Source: Mucilaginibacter saanensis
Lineage (GTDB): Bacteria > Bacteroidota > Bacteroidia > Sphingobacteriales > Sphingobacteriaceae
Direction of reading: 5' to 3'
DNA length: 64,000 nt
Assembly: GCF_014200575.1 (NCBI RefSeq)
Contig: NZ_JACHBZ010000016.1
Coordinates: 1-64,000, forward strand
The notes beneath the pieces were generated by a model that had not been told where the DNA came from, searched no databases, and saw only the letters and a list, made by a program, of their open reading frames with translations. The position numbers were made by a program, and so were the translations under genes. Below, one piece after another: positions 43,630-51,789 of the stretch. The first letter of the stretch is position 1. The number at the start of each line of letters is the position of its first letter.

Positions 43630-44559
43630 CTACTCCCTGATACTTAAAATATCATGAACCGCATGTTCTGCTTGTTCATATTGAAATGTAAAGCCGGAAT
43701 CCAGCAGGCGCTTAGGTTTTACCCAGCGGCTTTTTAGTATCAGTTCGGGTTCGGTGCCAATAAGTATGGCCCCAATATCCAGCAGCCATTCCGGTGCGGG
43801 CAAGCCAAAAGGCATACCATAAGCCTTGCGGATGGTTTGCATCATCACCGTGTTTTTTACCGCTTGGGGCGCGGTACAGTTAAATACCCCTTCCAGTTCA
43901 GGGTGATCAAGCAGCCACCGGGTACTGCGCGCTGCATCCTGCTCATGTACCCAGGCTATATACTGCTTTCCGTTACCCTGCTTGCCACCCATACCCAGCT
44001 TCACCAGGTTAAGCAAACGCGGAAAAACGCTGTCGCTGCGCCCAAGCACAATCCCCATACGCAGGGCCACTTTACGGGTATGCGGTGTTTGGCTTTTCCA
44101 GAAAGCGTTTTCCCACAGGTTACATACATCTATAGAAAAACCATAGCCAATCTCACCGGTTTCTTCATCCTGCGGACGGTCCTCTGCATGTCGGTATATG
44201 GTAGCAGACGTTACGTTGATCCACAATTTTGGCGGATTAACCATTTTGTGGATCACATGGCTCAGCAACTCGGTTGGCAAAACACGTGAGGTAATAATTT
44301 TGGCCCTATTTTTTTCGGTGTAACGGCAGTTAACATTTTTACCGCACAGGTTAATCAGCATATCGGCATTGGTTAATTGCACTGTCCAGCCGTTTTCGGT
44401 TATGCCATCCCACACCACCGTTCTGATATTGCCTTTAACCGGTCGCTGTTTACGTGCCAGGATAATCACCTCATCGGCCAGGTCACTATAATATTTTGCC
44501 AGCACCGTACCCAGATAACCGTTACCACCGGCGAGCACTATTTTTTTATACGTTTTCAT
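43630..44559 (-). CDS. TIGR01777-family NAD(P)-binding epimerase/reductase-like protein
   Basis: 309 residues, extended SDR. Cofactor motif VLAGGNGYLGTVLAKYY, then NADMLINLCGKNVNCRYTEKNRAKI, which is close to the family's 'NLAGExI...RWT' pattern. The C-terminal DUF1731 part is clear: LPAPEWLLDIGAILIGTEPELILKSRWVKPKRLLDSGFTF. The catalytic role of this family is not settled. It shares one base with the upstream gene, so the two are coupled. Confidence 0.86.
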   Translation of the reverse strand: MKTYKKIVLAGGNGYLGTVLAKYYSDLADEVIILARKQRPVKGNIRTVVWDGITENGWTVQLTNADMLINLCGKNVNCRYTEKNRAKIITSRVLPTELLSHVIHKMVNPPKLWINVTSATIYRHAEDRPQDEETGEIGYGFSIDVCNLWENAFWKSQTPHTRKVALRMGIVLGRSDSVFPRLLNLVKLGMGGKQGNGKQYIAWVHEQDAARSTRWLLDHPELEGVFNCTAPQAVKNTVMMQTIRKAYGMPFGLPAPEWLLDIGAILIGTEPELILKSRWVKPKRLLDSGFTFQYEQAEHAVHDILSIRE

Positions 44560-45383
44560 TAGTTCAGGTTTAAGATCAACACCAATAAAATAATACGATA
44601 GGTTACCCAGGTAATTGTTAAGGTATAACCCAGGTTTAACAATTTAGTACGGCGAATATGCTCCAGTAGCATGAGTCCGGCCACGCCTAAAAAGCATAGC
44701 GTATATACTTCGGGACCAAATGTAAACCACCTGCTTACAGTCAGCGGAATTAACAGCAGCAGGCTCCCCGCAAAAGAGATCGTCATCATGTTGCCCAGGT
44801 ATGTCCATGCCTCCTTACGTTCAAAGGCACAGATCACCAACCCCTGAAATATGATCTGTCCGCCGCATATCATATACTCCCGGTAAGCATTACCCAACGG
44901 AACCAGGCCGGTAAGCAGGTGCGCATAAGCGGATAATATAAATCCGGTAAAAAACCAGGTGAACAACAAATAAGCTATACGGTAATGTTTTTTAAATGTT
45001 GGCTGATAAGCAAAATTTGCCCCGGCATTGGTGGGCGGAATAATAACACGCCTGTTGTAGGAGATAAAAGCATAAAGCTTGCTCATGAGCCATATAAATG
45101 GCTTTAAGGTAAACAGCGGCCCAAATACCGGGCAGGCGTTTCCTATTATTTTAAACAGACTTTTTATACCATAGGTTACTTCGCCGCTTTTCAAATCAAC
45201 CAGTGCAATTTCATTAACGGCGCGCTGCCGGTCATATACCGGGCAGGTATTTTCAGGCATCTGCTGATAGGCTGAGCGCCCATTGCCATCCAGCATACCG
45301 GTTTTAACAAAGGCTTTGGTGTATACACTGCACATCGGGCATTCTGCATCGAAAAGTACCACATGATTTTTGAGCGTTTTCAT
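44559..45383 (-). CDS. DCC-type thiol-disulfide protein fused to a membrane domain
   Basis: 274 residues. The N-terminus holds the DUF393/DCC motif VVLFDAECPMCSVYTK (Cys15, Cys18), a thioredoxin-like redox site. From about residue 135 there are five likely membrane spans (YLLFTWFFTGFILSAYAHLL, MMTISFAGSLLLLIPLTV, VYTLCFLGVAGLMLLEHI, LTITWVTYRIILLVLILNL). DCC proteins usually lack such a long membrane part, so this is a fusion-like form. Its last base is shared with the epimerase start. Membrane-linked thiol exchange is inferred. Confidence 0.78.
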   Translation of the reverse strand: MKTLKNHVVLFDAECPMCSVYTKAFVKTGMLDGNGRSAYQQMPENTCPVYDRQRAVNEIALVDLKSGEVTYGIKSLFKIIGNACPVFGPLFTLKPFIWLMSKLYAFISYNRRVIIPPTNAGANFAYQPTFKKHYRIAYLLFTWFFTGFILSAYAHLLTGLVPLGNAYREYMICGGQIIFQGLVICAFERKEAWTYLGNMMTISFAGSLLLLIPLTVSRWFTFGPEVYTLCFLGVAGLMLLEHIRRTKLLNLGYTLTITWVTYRIILLVLILNLN

Positions 45384-46821
45384 GGTGTTGTAATTTGTGT
45401 TATTGTAATTGCATGGATCAAATATACAGTTTATTTTATATTTTCAATATTTATTGAAAATATAGTTTATAATAGAAGTTTATAGGATTTGAAGGGGGAT
45501 TATTTTTGACAAAGGGAGGTATCGCGAATTGTATAAGTCGGTGGATAGATGCTTCACTCCGCTCAGCATGACAAGGTTTGTTTTATAAGAGAAGTGCAGA
45601 GAGACTTGACTTGTGGGGTGTCGAAACAAGTTCTGCATGACAGCTTTCTGTTATTTAGGCCATGCCAAAATAGATACCGCCGAGCTTCTCCTGTCAGCAG
45701 ATAAGCTTCGGATGAAAAGCGGGCAGAACATGGTGGGATTGTGCCGGCAGGGGCATTAGCAAACCTTGCCGAAGCCGGGGATTGAGCGAACGAAGTAGCG
45801 GCAAGGTGTAGCAGCTCGTGGTTCTGTCCGGTTTGCAGGGTAATGGCCTTGTGCGGCAAAGAAGCATTTCTGATGACAAGCGGTTTGGTTACTTTGCCGC
45901 AACAAAGTAAAGGCCCTCCCGCGGCCAAGAGCGGGTATATGCCATGCTCCTTCAAGAATAGATCCTTCGCTATTGCTCAGAATGACAAGTTGGTTTGTTT
46001 CATGGGAGAAGTGCGGGGAGGCTGGACTTGTGGGTTGCCGAAACAAGTTCACTGTTGTCCGGTAAAAGTTCCTTTGATATTAGAAAACATCTCATAAGAC
46101 CTCAAAGGGTCTTTTTTATTGCTTTTTTAAAAGCAAGCCTTCTAAAAAATGGAAAGGTGTGCTCATTTTTAAAAACCGGCTGTCCGGTAAAAATTTAACC
46201 AAAACATGGATATTCTTGGCATTTGACTGCTTATGGTTGCGTTATAGCGTTATAAAAAGTTTTTTGCTGAAAATATCGTAGCTATTTCGATACCGGCTGT
46301 CCGGTAAAAGTTTTACGATTTTGGTTTACCGGACAACAGTGAAACAAGTTCGGCATGACAGGTTTTTTATTTAGGGCATGCAAAAAACAAATACCGCCGA
46401 GCTTCCCTCGTCAGCAGATAAGCTTCGGGCTAAAAACGGGCAGAACATGAAGGACTTGTGCGTTGGCAGGGGCATTAGCAAACCTTGCCGAAGCAGGGAT
46501 GTTGAGCGAACGAAGTAGAGGCAAGGTTTAGCAGCCCGTGGTTCTGCCCGGTTTTGCGGGGCAAAGGCCATGTGCGGCAAAGAAGCATTTCTGATGACAA
46601 GCGGTTTGGTTACTTTGCCGCAACAAAGTAACTGGCCCTCCCGCGGCCAAGAGCGGGTATACGATATGCCTATTGAAAGAATAGATCCTTCGCTATCGCT
46701 CAGGATGACAAGTTTAATTTATTGGAGATTGCTTCGTGCCTCGCAATGACGCGTTGTTTTAAGAGTGACTTTATTGATGATTGTTTCCAATCTCAATTGA
46801 TAATTAAACTATCCCCTCCCT
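45384..46821. repeat. 1.4-kb repeat island: copies B and C of the ~390-bp repeat around a 296-bp TIR module
   Basis: Copy B (45626-45988) and copy C (46344-46711) match copy A (93-480) for most of their length, including 'gcggtttggttactttgccg' and 'ccctcccgcggccaagagcg'. Between B and C, 46048-46343 is bounded by TTCACTGTTGTCCGGTAAA and its exact inverse; the same arms bound 24673-24812, but the interior differs. Inside it 'ccggctgtccggtaaaa' occurs twice (46175, 46292). Open frames in the copies shift by indels, so none is called a gene. Confidence 0.8.
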
Positions 46822-46852
46822 TTTGCAATTTCAAAATAACTTTATAACTTTG
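46822..46852 (+). promoter_or_regulatory. Bacteroidota-type promoter of the membrane protein/wHTH pair
   Basis: TTTG (46822-46825), a 19-nt spacer and TAACTTTG (46845-46852) fit the -33/-7 form exactly. The ATG follows 18 nt after the box. Confidence 0.7.
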
Positions 46853-46870
46853 ATAAACAAAGTACTTTCA

Positions 46871-47470
46871 ATGGAAGAAAAAGACATTCATGCCGAAATC
46901 AGTTCCATCCGCGACCTGATGGAGCGTTCGGCAAAGTTCATTTCGCTTAGCGGCCTCTCGGGCGTTATGGCTGGGATCTATGCGCTTGTTGGCGCGGGCA
47001 TCGGTTATAACCTGCTCAAAAACCCAGGCTCCGCGGTAAACCGGATAGTGCCTATCACCGAGCTGTTTGTAGTTGCCTTCGCTGTTCTCATTCTTTCAAT
47101 AGGTACCGGCGTTTGGCTCTCCTTTAAAAAGGCAAAAAAAACCGGGCAGCCGTTTTGGGGTACCGGCAGTAAACGATTACTGATCAATATGGCTATTCCG
47201 CTGGTGAGCGGCGGTCTGTTCACTTTTATACTCATTTACCATGGCCACTATGGTATTGTTGCACCCGCCACGCTGATATTTTACGGACTGGCCCTGGTTT
47301 CGGGCAGCCATTACACCTATTCGGGCGTAAAGAGTTTGGGGATCATAGAGATTTTATTAGGTTTGCTTGCTGCGCTGACACCCGGCTACGGATTAATTTT
47401 CTGGGCCATAGGTTTTGGCCTGCTCCATATTATTTATGGTACCGTAATGCACTTTAAATACGATTCGTGA
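46871..47470 (+). CDS. Small multi-span membrane protein paired with a wHTH regulator
   Basis: 199 residues from the ATG at 46871 (MEEKDIHAEISSIRDLMERSAKF); an upstream TTG lies inside the promoter and is not used. After a helical soluble start come about six spans (LSGLSGVMAGIYALVGAGIGY, LFVVAFAVLILSIGTGVWLSF, LINMAIPLVSGGLFTFILIY, YGIVAPATLIFYGLALVSGS, SLGIIEILLGLLAALTPGYG, FWAIGFGLLHIIYGTVMHF). I do not recognise a named family. It is coupled to the regulator by a 4-nt overlap, a pairing common in Bacteroidota. It may act as a sensor for it. Confidence 0.75.
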   Translation: MEEKDIHAEISSIRDLMERSAKFISLSGLSGVMAGIYALVGAGIGYNLLKNPGSAVNRIVPITELFVVAFAVLILSIGTGVWLSFKKAKKTGQPFWGTGSKRLLINMAIPLVSGGLFTFILIYHGHYGIVAPATLIFYGLALVSGSHYTYSGVKSLGIIEILLGLLAALTPGYGLIFWAIGFGLLHIIYGTVMHFKYDS

Positions 47471-47769
47471 AAATATCGTTAGACCAGTTTGATAAAGCAT
47501 TTGAAAACCGCATACGCCTGCAGATCATGAGCGTATTGGTTGCCAATGAAAGCTACGACTTTAATTCGCTTAAAGAACTGCTTGACCTAACCGACGGCAA
47601 CCTGGCATCGCACCTGAAAGCACTCGAAAAGGAGGAATATATGCAGGTGCAAAAAAGCTTTATTGGCCGTAAACCCAATACCCGTTACCTGGTTACCGAA
47701 AAAGGCAGGGCCGCCTTTAAAAGACACCTGCAGGCATTGGAAAACCTAATTAAACAGCAAAAGAAATAA
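47467..47769 (+). CDS. Winged-helix DNA-binding regulator (ArsR/MarR-like)
   Basis: 100 residues starting at a GTG that overlaps the upstream stop (GTGA). The winged helix-turn-helix is clear: FENRIRLQIMSVLVANESYDFNSLKELLDLTDGNLASHLKALEKEEYMQV, then the wing KSFIGRKPNTRYLVTEKGRAAFKRHLQAL. No metal-binding cysteines are seen. It probably regulates its own operon together with the membrane protein. The ligand is unknown. Confidence 0.87.
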   Translation: MKISLDQFDKAFENRIRLQIMSVLVANESYDFNSLKELLDLTDGNLASHLKALEKEEYMQVQKSFIGRKPNTRYLVTEKGRAAFKRHLQALENLIKQQKK

Positions 47770-47784
47770 TCCTCAGCATAGCGC

Positions 47785-49323
47785 CTATTTCCCGCGTGCC
47801 TGCTCTACCATAAAATTTAAGGCCGCCTGATCGGGCAGCGGTTTTGCCGCGGGGCTTTCACCCAATATCATGATCTGGCTGGTACTTGCATTATACGCGG
47901 GCCATGCAGGCAGGCCCTGACCATTAGGGTTGCCGGTTTTAACAAAGTTTGCCCAATAGGTTGATATGGTTGTGGCCAGCTGGTGATCAACCTTTTGCCA
48001 GGGGCGGTTTAAAAACTTCAGGTTGTCATAGGCATAAGCTACCTCGCCGGTATGGAATGCGCCATATTTAACAAAGTCGGCACTGGCGGGCAGACGGCGC
48101 GTAAAGCGGTAAACATAAACTTTAGAGCGCTCCTTTTGGCTTTGCACGTTCGCCCAGGTATAGTTCTGCATCCCAAATATCTGGTCGCGGTTAATCCTGA
48201 TCTGCGAGGTTTCGGCCTCGGCATCATTTGCTGCGGGGTATAGTTGCAAAAAGGCAGCTGCATTTGTGCCGTATTGTTCCGCTATTTGTTTCTTATATTC
48301 TTCGGCATTTTTAAGTTTGCCTACAAAGGCATCATCCTCGTTCCAGCCGGTAAGCAGGGGCACATCATTTTCCTTACCATCAGCAAAAATTTGAGCAATG
48401 GATTCGGGTAGTACGTAGCTATCAACAATGGGGTGGGCCTGGCCCTTACCCACCAGTTCGGCGGCCGGCATGTTCCTTAACTCCGCAATGGAGTGAGCAC
48501 CCAGTGATTGCGCTATTTTCACGCCGCTTTCCTCGGCCTGCTGTAATTCGGGGTTGCTGCGCGGACTAATAAAACTTGCACCACTCTCGGCAATAGCCTG
48601 CTGAAACAGCCCTTTACCCAGTGGCGACGCTACCAGGCAGTTTACACTCATAGAACCAGCAGACTGTCCCGCTATGGTCACCTTATCCGGGTCGCCGCCA
48701 AAGGCAGCTATATTTTGCTTAACCCATTTCAGCGCCGCCAGCTGATCCATCAACCCATAATTACCCGAGGCATTGTGCCCCGACTCCTTAGTAAGCTCCG
48801 GATGTGCAAAAAAACCAAATATGCCTACCCGGTAATTGATCACCACAAAAACAACACCTTTTTTTGCCGTAGCCTCGCCGTCATAAATAGGTACTGCAGC
48901 ACCACCTGTGGCAAAGCCGCCGCCATATATGTAAACCAGCACCGGGCGTTTCTCGGCTGCGGATTTTGCGCCGCTCCAAACGTTAAGGTACAGGCAATCC
49001 TCACTAATAGGTTCGTACGGAATTAAAAACTCACGGGTGTACACTCCAAACGGATCGGGCTTGCCCTGCATGGGGCTGGCCGCAAATGTGGTACATTGTT
49101 TTACCCCGGCCCAGGATTTTGCGGGTTGCGGAGCCTTCCACCTCAAAGGCCCCACTGGTGGGGCAGCAAAAGGGATACCCTTAAATATATGTATATCACC
49201 CGTAATATTGGTACTGCCAGACACAAGCCCTGCATCTGTTTTTACTACAGCCAAATCACTTTTTTGTGCCATGGCCAAACAGCAGTACAACAATATTACA
49301 GGTAATATACAATAGCGTTTCAT
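47785..49323 (-). CDS. Secreted type-B carboxylesterase
   Basis: 512 residues with a signal peptide (LPVILLYCCLAMAQ). Alpha/beta hydrolase of the carboxylesterase type B family: FKGIPFAAPPVGPLRWKAPQP, SEDCLYLNVWSG, the oxyanion motif YIYGGGFATGG, nucleophile motif AGQSAGSM (Ser221), the acid near GWNEDDAF and His in GAFHTGEVAYAY. It lies 32 nt behind the first GH3 gene on the same strand. With the two GH3 enzymes it probably de-esterifies a plant-type glycan; the substrate is inferred from context. Confidence 0.9.
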   Translation of the reverse strand: MKRYCILPVILLYCCLAMAQKSDLAVVKTDAGLVSGSTNITGDIHIFKGIPFAAPPVGPLRWKAPQPAKSWAGVKQCTTFAASPMQGKPDPFGVYTREFLIPYEPISEDCLYLNVWSGAKSAAEKRPVLVYIYGGGFATGGAAVPIYDGEATAKKGVVFVVINYRVGIFGFFAHPELTKESGHNASGNYGLMDQLAALKWVKQNIAAFGGDPDKVTIAGQSAGSMSVNCLVASPLGKGLFQQAIAESGASFISPRSNPELQQAEESGVKIAQSLGAHSIAELRNMPAAELVGKGQAHPIVDSYVLPESIAQIFADGKENDVPLLTGWNEDDAFVGKLKNAEEYKKQIAEQYGTNAAAFLQLYPAANDAEAETSQIRINRDQIFGMQNYTWANVQSQKERSKVYVYRFTRRLPASADFVKYGAFHTGEVAYAYDNLKFLNRPWQKVDHQLATTISTYWANFVKTGNPNGQGLPAWPAYNASTSQIMILGESPAAKPLPDQAALNFMVEQARGK

Positions 49324-49355
49324 CCGGGAAATATTAAAGTTTATAAATGGTTAAT

Positions 49356-51695
49356 TTATGGTTTTACACTCACTTTTTTATACTTAGCCGTGCGGGCGTC
49401 ATTAATTACACCTTTCCAGTTCAGGCCAAAACCAAAATCATAAGTATTGCCCTGGTCGTCAACATAACATGTCATATCATGGGGCACATCTTCAAACTGT
49501 GCCTCCACAGTTTTCATGTCGGCCGGCATTTGTAAGGGGAGCAATGCCGATGGTTCATTGTTACCGGTCAGTACGTCAAGCGTGGCCTGTCCCTGTACAC
49601 CAAAGTCGACCACTATGGCATCCGCATCTTTTTCAAATTCCGAAAACACCATAGGGTTGGCCATATTAACCGAAACAATGACCGGCTTACCCTTCATTTT
49701 GGCATAAGTATCGGTAACCATACCCAAATCAGTTACGTTAATAGCCGTTGCCGATTTATCTTTATAAGTACGATTGGTGAATTTTTCTAAAGGATCGCCG
49801 CCGGCGATGCTGGTTGCACGGGCATCTGTTGCGGTATAGGTTTTATACTGAAGGCTTACGGGCACATACCCGTTGCCGCCGCTCTTGGCATCGGCGCTGC
49901 TGTAACCGCCGCCGCTGTTGGGACTGTTGATGAACACCAGGGCATAATCTGCCTCGTCAGGATTATCGGTTACCTTAAAGTATTTCTTTACGGTTTCTAT
50001 ATTAACGGGGTATTCCAGTTTCTCGGGAGTTTCCATCCCCAGGAAATTTTTTCCGGCTGGCGTAAATTGCTTCGGAACATACACCGTTTTATTTTTGGTA
50101 AGCGGTAAAATATTATGCTTGTTTTTAAGCATAACTATTGATTTAAGCTGTGCCTGGTAACCTGCGTTCATAAAATCGGGATTGCCGACGATGCTTTTGG
50201 ATACCCCGGCATCCAGGTAAGGATTTTCAAACAAACCCACCCTGAAAATATTACGCAGTAACCGTACTGCCGACTGCTCAAACCTGGCCCGCATAAAGCT
50301 TTCGCCATGTTCCTTTACCCCAATCTGGTAGGCTGCCACCACCGGGGCAACCTCGTTATTACCACCAAACTGATCAACCCCGGCCATTAAAATTTTATAA
50401 TGGCGCTGGGCTACAGATAAACCTTCCACACCCCATGATTTGCCCGATAGAAACTGGTCAACCGCGGTTTCATCAGCAGTCACCAGCCAGTCTGTACATA
50501 CCACGCCGTCAAACTTATATTTTTTGCGCAACAGGTCATTGATGATGTAGGAGTTGTAGTTATTGGCTACGTTTTCCTTGTTTTTGGTATCCTGCTTAAA
50601 TGATATGGTATAGTAAGGCATTACTGATGCCGCCATACCTGTTTTACCATTCAGTTTAAAAGCGCCCTCGGTAAAGGGGATCAAATGCTGTTTAAAGTTA
50701 TTGCCGGGGTAAACTGCATACTTCCCGTAACCATAATGCGCATCGCGGCCACCTTCGCCGGCGCCGCCGCCCGGCCAGTGTTTTACCATGGCATTTACGC
50801 TGCCAAAACCCCAGCCGCCATTAATCTCTTTATCGCCTAACGAAGTCTGGAAACCATCAATATAACCACGGGCCATATCGGCTGACAGCTGCGGATCTTC
50901 GCCAAATGTTCCGCTTACCCTCCACCAACGCGGGTCGGTGGCAATATCAACCTGCGGCGATAGTGCAGTGGCGATGCCCAGGGCGCGGTATTCCAGGGCA
51001 GCTATATGCCCAAAGTCGGCAACCACTTTGGGGTCAAAAGTAGCAGCAAAACCCAGCGAACCCGGCCACATGGATATTGACCCGCCTGCACCTGCATTAA
51101 ACTCGGCATTGGCCACGGTGCCATGCCGCGGGTCGGAGCTGTTATTGTTCGGGATACCTAAACCCAGGCCCTCTACAAACGCTTGTGCATTATTGTTCCA
51201 TAACGCGGCAACTTCCGGGCTTTGCACCGAAGTGATGAGCACGTGCCGTACATTATCTTTTGCTAAAAACTGTTTCTGCTGGTCAGACAGGTCATAGGCC
51301 TTTGCACCGCTCTCGCTAAAAACCTTACCATTATAAGTACCGGCAAAAGGCCCTGCGGGTGCGGCAGGTATAGGCTGGTGCTTACTATATAACATTAAGC
51401 CCGCAATTTGCTCCACACTCATTTGCGAGGCCAGATCCTTAGCCCTTACATCAACCGGCAGTCGCCAGTCTTCATATTTATCCAGTTTACCGTTCTTGTT
51501 CAGATCTTTAAAAGCCAGGCCATCAACCGTTAATATTTTAACACCCGATGTGCTGGAATAACCCAGCGTTTGGCCGCCGGTATTGGTTACAAAAACAATA
51601 TCACCCGATTTTTTTTCGGTCCATTTGGTTTGGGCCATAGCCACTGTTGCAGGCAGCAGCGCAAGCAGCGTAATAAATTTAAGTTGATTAGCCAT
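49356..51695 (-). CDS. Secreted GH3 beta-glycosidase, copy 1 (with EF-hand-like start)
   Basis: 779 residues with a signal peptide (LLALLPATVAMAQ). An EF-hand-like loop near residue 64 (DLNKNGKLDKYEDWR) precedes the GH3 barrel. The nucleophile is Asp402 in GVVCTDWLVTADE. KHWPGGGAGEGGRDAH is the conserved mid segment, which in most GH3 reads KHFPG; the His is kept. A C-terminal alpha/beta sandwich (VIVSVNMANPMVFSEF) and a fibronectin-like end follow. It probably cuts beta-glucosides or xylosides. It is second in a three-gene unit. Confidence 0.92.
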   Translation of the reverse strand: MANQLKFITLLALLPATVAMAQTKWTEKKSGDIVFVTNTGGQTLGYSSTSGVKILTVDGLAFKDLNKNGKLDKYEDWRLPVDVRAKDLASQMSVEQIAGLMLYSKHQPIPAAPAGPFAGTYNGKVFSESGAKAYDLSDQQKQFLAKDNVRHVLITSVQSPEVAALWNNNAQAFVEGLGLGIPNNNSSDPRHGTVANAEFNAGAGGSISMWPGSLGFAATFDPKVVADFGHIAALEYRALGIATALSPQVDIATDPRWWRVSGTFGEDPQLSADMARGYIDGFQTSLGDKEINGGWGFGSVNAMVKHWPGGGAGEGGRDAHYGYGKYAVYPGNNFKQHLIPFTEGAFKLNGKTGMAASVMPYYTISFKQDTKNKENVANNYNSYIINDLLRKKYKFDGVVCTDWLVTADETAVDQFLSGKSWGVEGLSVAQRHYKILMAGVDQFGGNNEVAPVVAAYQIGVKEHGESFMRARFEQSAVRLLRNIFRVGLFENPYLDAGVSKSIVGNPDFMNAGYQAQLKSIVMLKNKHNILPLTKNKTVYVPKQFTPAGKNFLGMETPEKLEYPVNIETVKKYFKVTDNPDEADYALVFINSPNSGGGYSSADAKSGGNGYVPVSLQYKTYTATDARATSIAGGDPLEKFTNRTYKDKSATAINVTDLGMVTDTYAKMKGKPVIVSVNMANPMVFSEFEKDADAIVVDFGVQGQATLDVLTGNNEPSALLPLQMPADMKTVEAQFEDVPHDMTCYVDDQGNTYDFGFGLNWKGVINDARTAKYKKVSVKP

Positions 51696-51789
51696 AAAAT
51701 TTAATGGGATGGTTTACGTAAAGTTAATGATAATGCCTTTGCAACTTAAAGCCGCAAAGGCATTATTATAAAGGGTTTTATACCGAAAC

